DNA of 64,000 nt from Meconema thalassinum (taxonomy: Eukaryota; Arthropoda; Insecta; Orthoptera; Tettigoniidae). The notes below the pieces were generated by a model that was given only the letters and a program-made list of their open reading frames with translations, made no database searches and was not told the origin of the DNA. The stretch lies in NCBI GenBank assembly GCA_946902985.2, contig OX336392.1, positions 20,124,716-20,188,715 on the forward strand. Reading direction: 5' to 3'. Made by a program: the position numbers and the translations under genes. Below, piece after piece: positions 33,125 to 44,003 of this stretch; positions within the stretch are counted from its first letter, which is position 1; every line of letters begins with the position of its first letter.

Positions 33125-33815
33125 CAGTGCTCTCTCGGTAATCCGGCAGATATCGGACCAGAGCACTGCCGGATTATCGAAATCGCAGGATTACTGGAAA
33201 ATATCGAGAAAAACGCAGATATCATTTGAAAATCAGTTTTAATTACTTGGTAGCCTACTATACAAAGTAAAAAAGTACGAAAATACATCAAATAACTCAT
33301 GTTATTCCTTGGAAGTAGACGGCTGGAAATATGCATCAATTGTCTTTTGCTTTTTTTTTACGGTTGAGAGACACTTTGAGAACTTGTTCCTGTAAGCTTC
33401 TTAAAACTAAAACATCGTTAGCAGAGATGCCATTTTCCTCCGCCCAGGCAATTTACGTGGCAAACGAGGCGATGACCGCTCGACCAACACCGAATTCGTT
33501 GGCAACACTAGTTAACGTTTCGCCCTTTTCAAGCCGCTTTAGGATTTCATGTTTATTTAACAAGGATAGAGTTTTATGTTAACGTTTTTCTGCACAGATG
33601 CCATCTTCAACACAACACTAATTCAGTACAGCTGTCCTACACTAATCACCTGGGGGGGGCGTTTGTGAGCCATCGCTCTTGGCGCCAATGCATTGTTTAC
33701 TCAGACACTAGTCTTGTCGCTGCGTGGGAAACATTGTACAATATTGGGGACGCATTATCAAATCAAGTTTTGATCTCGTACTCGAATACAAAACGCCAGA
33801 TTACTGGGAGTGCTG
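33125..33815 (-). mobile_element. Tigger/pogo-like element with helix-turn-helix remnant
   Basis: Inverted ends CAGTGCTCTCTCGGTAATCC (33125) and, on the other strand, CAGCACTCCCAGTAATCTGG (33815), each flanked by TA. The minus strand 33340-33600 gives decayed fragments of the CENP-B-type N-terminal DNA-binding domain of pogo transposases (SGLKRAKR, NEFGVGRAVIA-like and AWAEENGIS-like segments in shifting frames). The catalytic DDE domain is missing; at 691 bp the element is an internally deleted derivative. Superfamily assignment comes from TIR form, TA target and N-terminal resemblance. Confidence 0.7.
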
Positions 33816-34370
33816 TATATTTTAATTAAATATATGTTTTGCCTCTGTGAGAGCGAAGTGAAAGAAACGCAGTACATCGATTACTTGACAAAAATGTATT
33901 GAACAATCGCCGACAAATCTATTAATTGACTATTCGAGAACTCACATTTATCGGCACTGCCTGTAAAACAAAACTAGTAAAGAAATGCTGGTGATAGGCC
34001 TATTTAAATACAGTATCAACTTTGATTCTTCAATCGGTCCATTCAGAAATTCGTAGCGCAAACCAGTCACCAGGCCTATGGGAACTAATGCATTGTCTTA
34101 TGGTTGGGCTGCGTCACTACTTTTCACATTATTTAGGAGGGAAGTGTGTAGTTTCATGCGGCTGTTAATTGTAGAATCATAAGCAACGGAACCTTTCTTT
34201 TATGTGGAATAAAAAGCGCAGGATGTGCCATTTCACCTTCAAAAATTCGACTTGTACTAACTAGGAACCAACCCCGGTCTACTTACCAAGGAGGCCAATA
34301 ACTTGATTGTTTCTATGCTATACAGCAATGGGAACACATAGCGAACTCTAGCGTCTGCTTAGAGAGCCTC
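33816..34370. other. Unassigned sequence
   Basis: No repeat or coding signal recognised. Confidence 0.35.
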
Positions 34371-35135
34371 TCATTGTTCGGATTGCCCATCTCCTGTTGT
34401 AGTAGACAGCATTCTTGGCTGTCGTCCAGGAGGTCTGGGTTCGATTACCGGCTCTGCTAGCAAGGGAATTATCAGGTGAGAACCTGTCTTGAAACTTTGT
34501 GTACGCAATAGTTGTACTATAAGAGCAAGATCAGCCGCCATATTGAACTGCAAGGCTCCGAAATCGTACCTGACATTTGGTACGCAGGCATGATGGCTGG
34601 TGGAGCTGGACATCCCTGGCACTCGGAGTAGTAGCGAGGTGGGGCGTATATGTTGCCTGGAGCGTGCGGCTGCTTCCCACCGGCCTTGAGTGCCTGGGCC
34701 GTCAGGGCTGTCACTGCCAACATGTACGGTACACGCTACCTCCCATTGAGAGATTCGATACATCATTTCGGAGCCTTGCAGTTCAATCTGGCGGCTGATC
34801 TCGCTCTTACCTGATACTTCCTTTGTGAGAAATGTAATTCTGGTCTGAGGGCTGGAACGGGGTACACTCTGCCTAGTGAGGCAAAACTGTGGCGAGGCGG
34901 GTTCTATTTTTACCTCAGTCATCGTGGAAGTGGTTTTCAATGATTCCCCACTTCTGCTCCAGGCAAATGTCGGGATGGTCCTTAACTTAAGGGCACGGCC
35001 ACTTCTTACCTCAATTACAAATATACACTCACTAGTACAGACATAACTGTGATACAGGTTATCAGATAAATTCAACACACACCCAAGTACACGTGGCTAC
35101 ATGACCACAATGTCGCAAAGCACCTGAAGAATCAA
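34371..35135 (+). mobile_element. SINE-D relative with SINE-B-type 3' tail, interrupted
   Basis: Head 34371-34460 (CCAGGAGGTCTGGGTTCG box), body resumes at 34829 (TAATTCTGGTCTGAGGGCTG), central domain CAGGCAAATGTCGGGATGG at 34962, and a 3' part with ACAGGTTATCAGATAAATTC and GCTACATGACCACAATGTCG like SINE-B. A MITE-like piece sits between. A 235-codon minus frame across this region (34371-35078) is chance, because it runs over both SINE and insert. Confidence 0.75.
34464..34827. mobile_element. MITE-like insertion with ~42 bp inverted repeats
   Basis: 34523-34564 is the reverse complement of 34765-34806 with two mismatches in 42 (sharing GATCAGCCGCCA and TTGAACTGCAAGGCTCCG). Outer ends AAGGGAATTATCAGGT and its diverged complement extend the arms; the left arm has ~42 extra bases. 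It lies inside a SINE-D-like copy. Confidence 0.75.
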
Positions 35136-35223
35136 CAAATCAGCAACAGAAGTAAGAAACGAGGGACAACCACTTCTACGATAACTGAGTTGGGAATCGA
35201 ACCCACCTCTTCTCAGAACCCTC

Positions 35224-35267
<44 letters not shown>

Positions 35268-35800
35268 GAGTCTTCAGTCTTTTGACTGGTTTGATGCAGC
35301 TCACCATGCCTCCCTGTCCTGACCTAATCGTTTCATTTCTACATAGCTACCACACCCTACATCCGAGGCAATCTGTTTAACATATTCTAACCTTGGTCTA
35401 CCCCTACAGTTCTTATCCTCGACCCTTCCTTCCATAACTAAGCTTGCTATTCCTGGGTGTCTTAGTATGTGTCCTACCAACCTATCTCTTCTCTTCATTA
35501 GCAGTCGCCAGAAACATCTCTCCTCTCCCACTCGTCTTAATACCTCTTCGTTTGTAACCCTATCTACCCACCTGATCTTCATCATTCTCCTGTAACACCA
35601 CATTTCAAACCCTTCAATTCTCCTATTTTCTGCTGCTCCAACAGTCCAAGTTTCACTTCCATAGAGCGCCACGTTCCAGACAAAGGATTTCTAATATAAC
35701 TTCCTATTACCTAACCCTCTGACCAGAATTACATTTCTTGCAGAGTCAAAAATGCAACCCAGGACCTGTGGGACTCGAGCCTCAATACATACGGGAGGCA
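35136..35800 (-). mobile_element. SINE-D fragments split by LINE-gamma
   Basis: 35150-35215 contains the complement of GGTTCGATTCCCAACTC, and 35735-35790 the complement of the head box near CCACAGGTCCTGGGTTGC. Between them lies the LINE-gamma insertion 35224-35720. Confidence 0.6.
35224..35720 (-). pseudogene. LINE-gamma reverse transcriptase 3' fragment, copy 2
   Basis: A continuous 123-codon minus frame (35301-35672) covers GSETWTVGAAENRRIEGFE, YRRMMKIRWVDRVTNEEVL, RRVGEERCFWRLLMKRRDRL, GHILRHPGIASLVMEGRVE and CRGRPRLEYVKQIASDVG, the post-RT C-terminal region of a non-LTR retrotransposon. The RT core and endonuclease are absent (5' truncated near 35720). The 3' end is an (AAC)n tail expanded to about 14 units (35224-35266), much longer than in the sister copies at 29032 and 44004. 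It is the best preserved copy of this family here. Confidence 0.85.
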
Positions 35801-36191
35801 CAGATGGTGGCTTTTCTAGTAAGTAAGTAATCATTGTCATCCTCACCATTATGGGCGGAAAATTTCGAAGTTATCCTATTAAAAAACATTCCTCACCACC
35901 ACCTAGAGTCAAACTCAAAATAAGCATGGGTCAGTATTCACACCAGAATAATAATAATAATAGTAGCCTAACAATATTGAATCTGCATCCGCAGATATAT
36001 TTTGAAACACAGAAGGCAGTTCTGTTAAACACCTGCCATATTATCTGGAAGTTCCTTGGTGACAAAACACTGGCCGAACACTCAGCAAGGCTCGATGATT
36101 CAGATGGAAATTTAGCTCATCCTACAAATGAAGGAGACTCGTGATGACTGCGGGCACGACATGGATGTAGAGTAATGTGAAGTCTCTGAAC
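35801..36191. other. Unassigned sequence
   Basis: A 97-codon plus frame at 35851-36144 lacks motifs; it includes a short (AAT) run near 35948. Confidence 0.35.
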
Positions 36192-36640
36192 AGATGGTAT
36201 ATTGGCTTTCACGGCCTGTGAATTAAAACTCAGCATTTCTTCTAGGCTTGAGCCGTGTCCGCCGATGAGCCAGCTTGGTGTCCTAGGCAAAAACGCACAC
36301 AATACACGGCTCAAACCTAAAAGAATTGCTGAGTTTTAATTCACCGGCCGTGAAAGCCAATATACCATCTTTTTGGAAGCCTTCATAGGGAGGTTAAGGC
36401 TGTTTGAGCTTTTAGTTCTCGCAGTCAAGTGGTGCAGTTGCACCTAATATAAAGGGAGGTGGCGCGCAGTTCGTGACTCCTGTGGGGGTCCGGGCGGAGA
36501 CACAAAGAGCCCGCCGATGAGCCAGCTTGGTGTCCTAGGCGAAACCCCACACAAGACAAGGCTCAAACCTAGAAGAATTGCTGAGTTTTCTCTGAACAGC
36601 GTATACGAAATTGTCTCAATACAGATGGTTCCTTGCTGAG
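36192..36640. mobile_element. Fold-back repeat P, copy 1
   Basis: 36192-36246 and 36316-36370 are inverted copies (AGATGGTATATTGGCTTTCA, then AATTAAAACTC). They surround GATGAGCCAGCTTGGTGTCC, which recurs at about 36516. Modules such as GCGCGCAGTTCGTGACTCCT and GAAGAATTGCTGAG also recur in copy 2 at 53693-54260. No coding sequence. Confidence 0.8.
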
Positions 36641-36709
36641 GTCGAACCTGGCTGTAACATGAAATGTAGCCGGTATTTGCCGTGATAATGTTGTTAAACA
36701 ATAAGCGAC

Positions 36710-37034
36710 AATAATAATAATATTGTATGGCCTCGGGTGCCGGGTGCAAGCTTAGTTATTTGACGCCCAGAGGGCAGCTTGTTTGTCGAATGTTGTCGTT
36801 TCTTGGAACGACACTATAGCGCTTTCTAGTAGAGAAAGGAGGAACTTTTTTGCTGGCGAAAAATCCCGAGATTAATTTTGCCATTATGAACGCGGCCTAC
36901 TGAATTCAAAAGGGTTCTTTAACATGCCAACAACGTATGAAATGCGTGTCGTGATTTTTGTCGCCTTTCAACAATCACTACCATGGCCAAGAGCAAACCT
37001 GCAAGCTTGAGGTTGGTAGTCGGACACGATAACC
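36710..37034 (-). mobile_element. SINE-A, copy with short ATT tail and decayed head
   Basis: (AAT)n, complement of GGCCATACAATATT, then the family body; the tRNA-like head is diverged and ends near 37034. Confidence 0.8.
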
Positions 37035-37164
37035 ATGAGAACGAAGGAGTGTTTGTCCTCCTCTACACTCCCAATCGCCATTTCTTTAGAACAATGAATA
37101 GGAATTGAATACAATGTCATACATGTTTTTGAGGCATCCTGTACATAGAGCTGTAAGTCTCCAC

Positions 37165-37533
37165 TCTTAGGTGAGTTCGGGAGTTGGCGACCCCGAGGGA
37201 TTCCTGAGCTGGATCCGTTTTCCCCTTTTGTCCCTTACCTTTGGGATGGACCCTCTCCTCTTTCACTTTCCTATCTGCCTTTCATGGCTCTCCTTCCTTC
37301 CAAGTCCCTCAATCCGCATTCTTCGAGGGTTGAGGGCATTTCTTTTCCTCCTGTCCTTTATTTGCCTTATTCTCCTTTAGTTTTCCACTTCTTCTTCTAG
37401 AATGTAGGTTAGTAGTTAGTTTAAGTTTTAAGTTTGCATTTCATTTTCATCTTGACGATCACCCAAACCATCAGGGGCCGATAACCTAGATGTTAGACTC
37501 CTTAAAACAACAATTATCATCATCATCATCATC
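37165..37533 (+). mobile_element. Repeat K, 3' half
   Basis: From GAGTTCGGGAGTTGGCGACC to GGGGCCGATAACCTAGATG and (ATC)n, parallel to 25475-25828. Confidence 0.85.
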
Positions 37534-37951
37534 TCCACACTTATACCAATTTTCCGTGGATGAAAGCATTTCCTAGGCAGTGCTTTAGCGTTCGCCACTC
37601 TCTTTGACAGCTTCGGAAGAATGAGAAACATTACTACAATCCGACAAGGGCGTCAACAGGATTATCTGCGACTTGGCATCGCGCAAGCCCCCGCGAACTG
37701 GGAGAAAAAGAGCTATTCGTTACCGGTTTAGCTGCCCCAGTATCCGCAGTCACCAAATGCGAAGGATACACTTTCCACAACACGCATCACACAAATAAAT
37801 TGTCATTGCTCTTATGAATATTCATCGCAATCATTACATTGTAAACTCATGCAAAATTATTCATTAGGCTGGAAATAATAATATGAATATCACGAGACCA
37901 CCCTGGGAATACAATTTGAGGGCAGACGTGATTACAATTACTTTCATATCA
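37534..37951. other. Unassigned sequence
   Basis: No motif or repeat match. Confidence 0.35.
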
Positions 37952-39836
37952 TGTGGGACGTGGATAGGCGATCACGGGTACCTAGCTGAGTCCGGCATTG
38001 CTTCAAATTTCTTATGACCGTCTCCTCTCTATCATATTTCCTGTTGACATTCCTTGGTCAACTCTTGTTTTCTTCCAACCCTGACGATATTCATGTATTA
38101 ATGTATCCTACAAAATAGACTACGCCAGTATGTAGACCGAGAGCTACCTGAAGAACAAGCTGGATTTCGTAAAGGAAGAGGGACCAGAGATCAAATCGCT
38201 AACGTACGATGGATAATGGAGAAGCCAAGAGAATTCCAGAAAGATGTATATTTTTGTTTTATTGATTATGCTAAAGCTTTTGACTGTGTTGATCATAATG
38301 AGTTATGGAAAGTACTAAAATACATGGGAGTACCAGAACATATCATTAACCTCATCCGGAACTTATACTCCGATCAAGAAGCTACAGTGAGAACCATATA
38401 TGGAACAACTAAATGGGTTACGATTCAAAAAGGAGTACAGCAAGGCTGTATATCGTCACCTTACCTTTTCAATCTGTATGCAGAACACATTATGAGGAAT
38501 GTGGGGTTAGATGAAGAAGGAACAGGAATCAAAATAGCTGGGTTAAATATAAACAGCCTGAGATATGCAGATGATACAATCCTGATGGCTGAAACTGAAG
38601 ATTTAAAAAATCTCTTACTGAAAGTGAAAGAGGAACGTTCAAAGGCTGGACTAATGTTGAATGTCAAGAACACAAAAATTATGACAACTACAACTGTCAA
38701 TTCTTGGCAAGTAGGAGGAGAAAAATGGAGATAGTCTCTGTTTTTAACTATCTTGGCTCACAGATTTCTGCCGATGGTGACTGCAGTCATGAGATCAAAA
38801 GACGATTGCTATTTGGTAGACAGGCATTTTCAAATCTGGACAATGTCTTAAGGAGTAGAGACCTAACCTTAACAACAAAGATCCGTATAGTGAGGGCTGT
38901 GGTTTTTCCAGTTGTGATGTACGGATGTGAGACCTGGACCATAAGAAAAGATGAACGCCGTAGAATAGATTCCTTCGAATTATGGTGTTGGAGAAAAGTT
39001 CTTAGAGTTCCATGGAGTGCGAAGAGAACCAATAAGTCAGTTTTACAGCAAATTAAACCAGTGTGTTCCTTGGAGGGCTTAATCCTGAAACAAAAACTGG
39101 GCTACTTTGGACACATCATGAGAAGACATAATTCATTAGAGAAGACCTTAATGCTGGAGAAGATAGAAGGCACAAGAAGAAGAGGGAGGCAAAGAATGAG
39201 ATGGATGGATGGCATCACAGAAGCACTAAATTCCAGCTTGGAAAATCTTCGAGAGGCAGTGCAGGACAGAAGAAATTGGCGTAGTTTAGTACATGGGGTC
39301 ACGGAGAGTCGGAATCGACTAAACGAATAGAGAGAGAGAGAGAGATCCAAGACTTAGGGTATCTTTCACGTTCCCGCCTTAATTGGCCCTTGTCTCGTCT
39401 TCCTGATACCTCATTCTTCGAGGGATCAGACCTCTTCTCTTCTTTTCATGGTATCTCCTGCTTTTTGGTCAATGTCCTAAAGGAGGCAGGGTACGTGTAG
39501 CCTCATCACTTATGGTGCACCCTTGATTGTGCTACGCCCTCAATGGCTCACGGCTGGTGAGTTCGGAAATTGGCGACCCTGAGAGAGTCCTTAGCTGGGT
39601 CCGGTTTCTACCCTCTTTCCATAGACTTCGTGGTGGACCCTCTCTTCTTTCCCTTTCCTAACTGCCTTTCATGGCTCTCTTTTCTTCCAAGTCCCTTAAT
39701 TCTCAATCCTCGATGGTTGAGGGTATTTCCTTTCCTCCTATCTTTTATTTACCTTATTTTTTGTTTGTTTTCCATTTCCTCTTCTGGTATGTAAGTTTGT
39801 AGTTAGATTTAGTTGTATGTAGAGTCGTTAGTTTTA
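37952..39836 (+). mobile_element. Repeat K split by a BovB-like LINE
   Basis: 37952-38108 matches 25148-25300 of the long K copy; 39346-39836 continues from ATCCAAGACTTAGGGTATC through TTAATTGGCCCTTGTC to TATGTAAGTTTGTAGTTAG. The 3' GGGGCCGATAACC end is missing here, replaced by repeat M. The LINE inside is therefore younger than this K copy. Confidence 0.85.
38109..39345 (+). pseudogene. RTE/BovB-like retrotransposon, 5' truncated, one frameshift
   Basis: Encodes the reverse transcriptase and C-terminal region of an RTE-clade element. In order: ELPEEQAGFRKGRGTRDQI near 38145, FIDYAKAFDCVDHNELW (RT motif A) at 38255, GVQQGCISSPYLFNLY (motif B) at 38430, YADDTILMAE (catalytic motif C) at 38564, DGDCSHEIKRRLLFGRQAF at 38773, FELWCWRKVLRVPW near 38980 and RRRGRQRMRWMDGITEAL near 39180, stopping at 39328-39330. 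The endonuclease is missing. The frame changes once near 38722-38734, around the run GAAAAATGG. The 3' end CATGGGGTCACGGAGAGTCG then (GA)n resembles, from memory, the 3' terminus of vertebrate BovB. The catalytic YADD is intact and decay is light, so the insertion is fairly young. Confidence 0.88.
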
Positions 39837-39837
39837 C

Positions 39838-40165
39838 AGAGGTGGTCAAATTATTATGGCAAAGCTGGATAGAAGCAAACGGAACACTTCGATCTGCTGC
39901 CCCTCTCTCTACTTTGGCACTTAGCGCATGCTCTATCATCGAATATTTGTGAAAGACTGTCCTTTGTCATGTCGATTTGTTTTAAAACTTTGTAGATCAG
40001 CTTCGCTTGTGAACAGCTATAAACTGACAAAAGTTTCATTGACTTCCATCCTGGTCTTGTGTTATCGTTAAATGCTAGTTAAGTGGCGGTGACTTCTCAC
40101 TCTCCCCACGGGAAAGTAAACTTCCGTTTTACAGGGAAGGACTTCGCTGTATATACGATGTTATT
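39838..40165. mobile_element. Repeat M, copy 1
   Basis: CAGAGGTGGTCAAATTATTA start followed by TTTGGCACTTAGCGCATGC and ACTGACAAAAGTTTCATT. Shares these with 48761-48960. The opening resembles a Tc1-type terminal sequence, but I see neither the other end nor a transposase. Confidence 0.55.
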
Positions 40166-40169
40166 GGCA

Positions 40170-40660
40170 CAAGATTGTGCTGTCTATAATTAATCTAAGT
40201 CTGAAAACGCAAGTTCTAAAGAAATGTGTAATCCCTGTAATGCTGTATGGATGCCAAACATGGTCACTAACTTCGCAGCAAAAAAAAAAAAAAACGCTCC
40301 AGATAGTCCAACGCAGGATGGAACGAAAAATCCTCAATATCACGCTGAAAGACAGAATAAGGAACGAGGAGATACGTAGAAGAACCATTATTAAAAAAGT
40401 CATCAACACAGCGGACGGACTAAAATGGAAATGGGGAGGCCAAGTAGTGAGGAAGGAGGATAGAAGGTGGACGCACAGACTAACGATGTGGGACCCCAGA
40501 ACCGGCAGGAGAAACGTAGGAAGACAGAGGACACGCTGGGCTGACACATTCAAGGAATGGACAAGAAGAGCAAGAGACAGAAAAGCTCCTTTTCAAAACA
40601 TAGTATTATATATGCGAGGAAAGGAAAGGAAAGGAGCAACCCAGTGCAACATAGTGAACC
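40170..40660 (+). pseudogene. LINE-delta reverse transcriptase C-terminal fragment
   Basis: A 162-codon plus frame (40177-40665) encodes the end of a non-LTR polyprotein: KKCVIPVMLYGCQTWSLTSQ near 40210, QIVQRRMERKILNITLKDRI near 40300, RNEEIRRRTIIKKVI near 40360, WKWGGQVVRKEDRRWTHRL near 40430, then GRQRTRWADTFKEW near 40530. An A12-14 run near 40279 interrupts the expected spacing but keeps the frame open. The YGCQTW and GRPxTRW blocks are standard after the RT domain. It is distinct from the alpha, beta and gamma families. The true end is probably near 40610, and the last residues read into other sequence. Confidence 0.78.
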
Positions 40661-41141
40661 TTTAAATACAATAGCGATATTGTATTGAGGACGGTTAAAA
40701 CTCTTCTAAAAATAAAGTGAACCTGCTAGAAACATTAACAATTTAGCAAATATTAGATATAAGAACAAGAATACATAACATAGAGAATACTGTAACTAGG
40801 TTAGGAATAGATATATCAACAGCTATAAGAACAGAGACTAACATGCCAGAAAAGTGCACCACAAGGCGCCTCACTGCTCTTTAGGACTGCTCGCCTAATG
40901 AGTGTAATGGAGCGAAATCCCTGCCTAGACAGGAGGCCTTTGCCCTCAAGGGGATTAGAGGGCTGTATTTATTATAATTGCAGTATGATTTTACGAGGAT
41001 TATGAAAATGAACATCTATGTTGTTAGTAGTGTCACGAACGACATAGTTCCTTAAAATAATAAATAACTTGCTCATAGTGGGTACAGTAAGATTGCTCGG
41101 ACTATAGTCTAGTAAAAACGTGGTTTGCCCATGAAACAGGT
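40661..41141. other. Unassigned sequence
   Basis: Nothing recognised. Confidence 0.35.
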
Positions 41142-41197
41142 TCGTAACGAACAAAAAAGCCTACTTTTCTTAAAATTTAAGATTCACGGCAATTTAT

Positions 41198-41296
41198 TTA
41201 GCGTATGGCTTTTAGTGCCGGGAGTGTCCGAGGACACGTTCGGCCCGCCAGAGGCTGTAGCTGCTTCCAGCGGACACCCATAGGGTGGGCTATAAG
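41198..41296 (-). mobile_element. SINE-C 3' fragment
   Basis: GGCTTTTAGTGCCGGGAGTG then AGCTGCTTCCAGCGGACACC matches 6908-6995 of the complete copy. Confidence 0.8.
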
Positions 41297-41344
41297 TTCC
41301 CTTCAATTTCAAGTATTTCCGACTTTCACTACCAAATATCACTG

Positions 41345-41616
41345 ACACCTAGTGGTGAACGTTGGATCTTTAATAGAGCGTTCCAACGAAATCTAACCTA
41401 GAATTCTTTACCTTCACACAAGTTTAGTTAGTGGAAGGATCTTTCACATGCCATAAATCTATGAAATGGGACCGCCGGCTTTACTTCCCCTCCGAAGGAA
41501 GGCATACTGAAGGATTTTAACGCTCTTAAAAAATCCGATGACTTTGACCGGGTTTGAACCTGCGATCTTGGGCACAGCAAATCAGCATGCTCCACAACTA
41601 CGCCATCGAAGCCGCA
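41345..41616 (-). mobile_element. SINE-B, 5' half, inverted
   Basis: Minus strand: head GCGGCTTCGATGGCGTAG, B box CAGGTTCAAACCCGG near 41560, body to the AGATTTATGGCATGTGAAAG block and on to about 41345; the 3' domain is missing. Confidence 0.85.
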
Positions 41617-42115
41617 ATTAATTCATGGCAATGATTAATCTATATAGACCTATCTACAATAATGACCAAATTAAGTTGGTAATACTGAAATGTTTGATTA
41701 GAAATATACCTGAAACAGTGTATCCTAATAGAGTACTACTGTTGGCAACCCTGGTGACTGATTAAACTCATAGTTCCATCTCTTAAGGTACAGAATACCT
41801 ATACACAATTTGGTAAGTCTAAGGATTGCATGGACGTTACATGCAGTTAGACATTGGATCCATCAGCGCGCGTAAAATCATGTTGGAAACAATGGCATGT
41901 ATGTGTAGCTCAGAATTAATCTGAAATATTATGACCTATTATTGTGCCAATTTTGGATGAAATCCATTTGTTAGTGTAGAAATTACATGTATCTATCAGC
42001 ATGCTTACGATCATGCTGGCAACAGTGTGATGAATGGACTCCTGAAAATTAATCTGGAATGTTATTATCTATGTGTTTGCCAATTTTTGTAAAGTTCGCA
42101 TGATAATTTATGAGA

Positions 42116-42971
42116 TCTCTACTTAGTATAAAACAAAATCCCCAATTCTCGTATGTTACGGGTAAACTCGAGAACCACTGGATGGATTTTGATGCGGTTT
42201 TCACCATTCTGTAAAGGACATCTCGAGGAAAGTTTCTGTAGAAAATAATTTATTTATGACCAAAGGAAGTCAAGCAGTAACGATTTCAGTGAAAAAGTCG
42301 AAAAAATCTGGCATCCATGCGCTTTTTAAGCTAACGCTGGGCAAACCGTTAAAAATATCTACATACTATGAATGTAAGAATTGTTCAGCATGAAAAGTTC
42401 TACAAAAAAACCCGGGAGAACATGTCTCTATCTTCAATGCATCGCCTACTATAAGTGTTTTTACGTTTCCATTTCTTCCAACAATCTCCATTCAGTTACT
42501 GAGGCGACAGTTTACGAACTAGCTAGGGGTGAGTCTATCACCCCAGTTACAGCTTAGCTAGCGGACGAGCTTATTGCCCCAGATACAGCCAGCAGCAAAC
42601 TGTCGAGTCGTGTTGAGTTAAGAACTTTAGAGAAGAGTGGTTGTGTTTGGAGTTTCCCTGGAAATGCAACTCAGCTTTTCTTCATTTCGCCTGTGAACTT
42701 TTCGTTCCGCAAAATTCACAGTCAAGTTAAGATTGGACGGAAGGGGGATTTGTGTTTCATGCACCTCGCCATTCATAAATTAGGTCTGACAAGAATTTGT
42801 TGCACATGCATCTTCAAGGTAATATAATTAATAGTCCAGTCAGTGATTTTAACCCATCATGTCGAGACGTAAAACGGTTATAGGTCGTAGTTAATTGACA
42901 TTGGAAAAAGAAGCGCTTATCACGTAATGCATTCATAACTGTTCCCGGGCGAAGCCGGGTCGAGTTGCTAG
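42116..42971 (+). mobile_element. Non-autonomous Helitron, uninterrupted reference copy
   Basis: Starts TCTCTACTTAGTATAAAAC after A (42115), ends with hairpin CCCGGGCGAAGCCGGG and GTTGCTAG before T (42972), the canonical Helitron arrangement. At 856 bp it contains no gene, but shows what the outer element at 11104-14257 looked like before a second Helitron entered it. Confidence 0.9.
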
Positions 42972-43250
42972 TATTCAATATAGAGCTCACATTTCAATTG
43001 TAATTTTTCAGCAGTTGGTAGCACTGACATCATTTAAAAATATGGCTGTGAGATATATCTTAACTCATACCAAATTTTGTTTTCGATAGCTACAGCCGTT
43101 TAGGATATTGATAGGCACGGGACATACACGCAGACAGAAGGACAGACAGAAGGACGGACGGACAGACAGACTGACAGACATCTGCCCGGGTTATCTCATA
43201 GGACTACTTTTTCATCATTTTTGCAAAATGTGAAAAGTAGGCTAAAAAAA

Positions 43251-44003
43251 AGCAAATTCTGTGTGAACCGACTCAGAACACTGATACTTCACATAACCAA
43301 AATCCGATAAGATCCTTCCTCGGGAATATTTTGGTAATTAACTATTTCCAATATGGCCGCCAGGTTGAAATGGAAAAATATATTCCATTCTACACCAGGT
43401 TTGTGATATATTCATCATGATTTTTAACGCAAACTTGATGTATTTTTAAACCAAAATTAATTTGAATTTGAAATGTTGTGTTTTTAACTAACCGTACTGT
43501 CAGAACCCTTACCGGTGAAGATACATTCCATTGTATGGGCATGATCGCTTTAGTTGCACCAAGTAAGCCAATACCAAGAATAATTCAAAAGAGTACCATC
43601 TCTAATGAAGTAATAAAGGATATGGCAAAAGTTAAAATTCATGAATATGTAAATTTGCAAAAATTGGTATCCAACTTGAAATTTTGACTTTTACACTCTT
43701 ATGATACAACTTATGAAAATACAGACCTAATCTGGTTAATGGCATGGCAATTCAAGACAACTACACCAAACTGGTCTAGAACAGTGAAAATGATTCACCA
43801 CTCAAAGCAAATCATATTTGACCTTTTTCTCTATACTGGATTTGCTGGCTACTGATATGACATGCATTTTATCTAGTTTGAAGTACACTTGTGGTATATA
43901 TCCAACTCAACAAGCAAGTGCTGTCGTCATATTCAATCAACCTCTATTTTGTAAGGCTAAAATCATCATTGATGATTGCAGATACAAATTGAAACTAGAA
44001 GAT
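43251..44003 (+). pseudogene. Remnant of an unidentified repeat-encoded protein
   Basis: Two plus frames carry what looks like one broken protein. 43478-43687 includes RTLTGEDTFHCMGMIA and IPRIIQKSTISNE. After stops, 43818-44000 in another frame includes DLLATDMTCILSSLKYTC and IFNQPLFCKAKIIID. A stretch between them (near 43735-43775) reads like LIWLMAWQFKTTTPNWS in a third frame. I have a recollection of similar modules (a GMI..TP start, then DL.ATDMTCI.STL, then FDQPL..KA) in multi-copy invertebrate proteins, but cannot name the family. It is cut at 44004 by a LINE-gamma insertion. Not a functional gene. Confidence 0.45.

Larger units (their letters stand above)
41142..43250 (+). mobile_element. 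Repeat N, copy 1, with three nested insertions
   Basis: Segments 41142-41195, 41621-42115 and 42972-43250 together correspond to the inverted copy at 51650-53040. The outer end is AGCCTACTTTTCTTAAAATT; the other end is a hairpin (CTACTTTTTCATCATTTTTG paired with CAAAATGTGAAAAGTAGGCT), giving TIR-like AGCCTACTTTTC ends. A CAGACAG-rich tract lies at 43120-43185. Insertions: SINE-C and SINE-B pieces (41198-41616) and a Helitron (42116-42971). Confidence 0.8.

Noticed and set aside
34371..35078. 235-codon minus-strand reading frame, the longest in the window
   Set aside because: It runs through a SINE-D-like copy and a MITE inserted in it; composition and boundaries follow the repeats, and no domain is visible.
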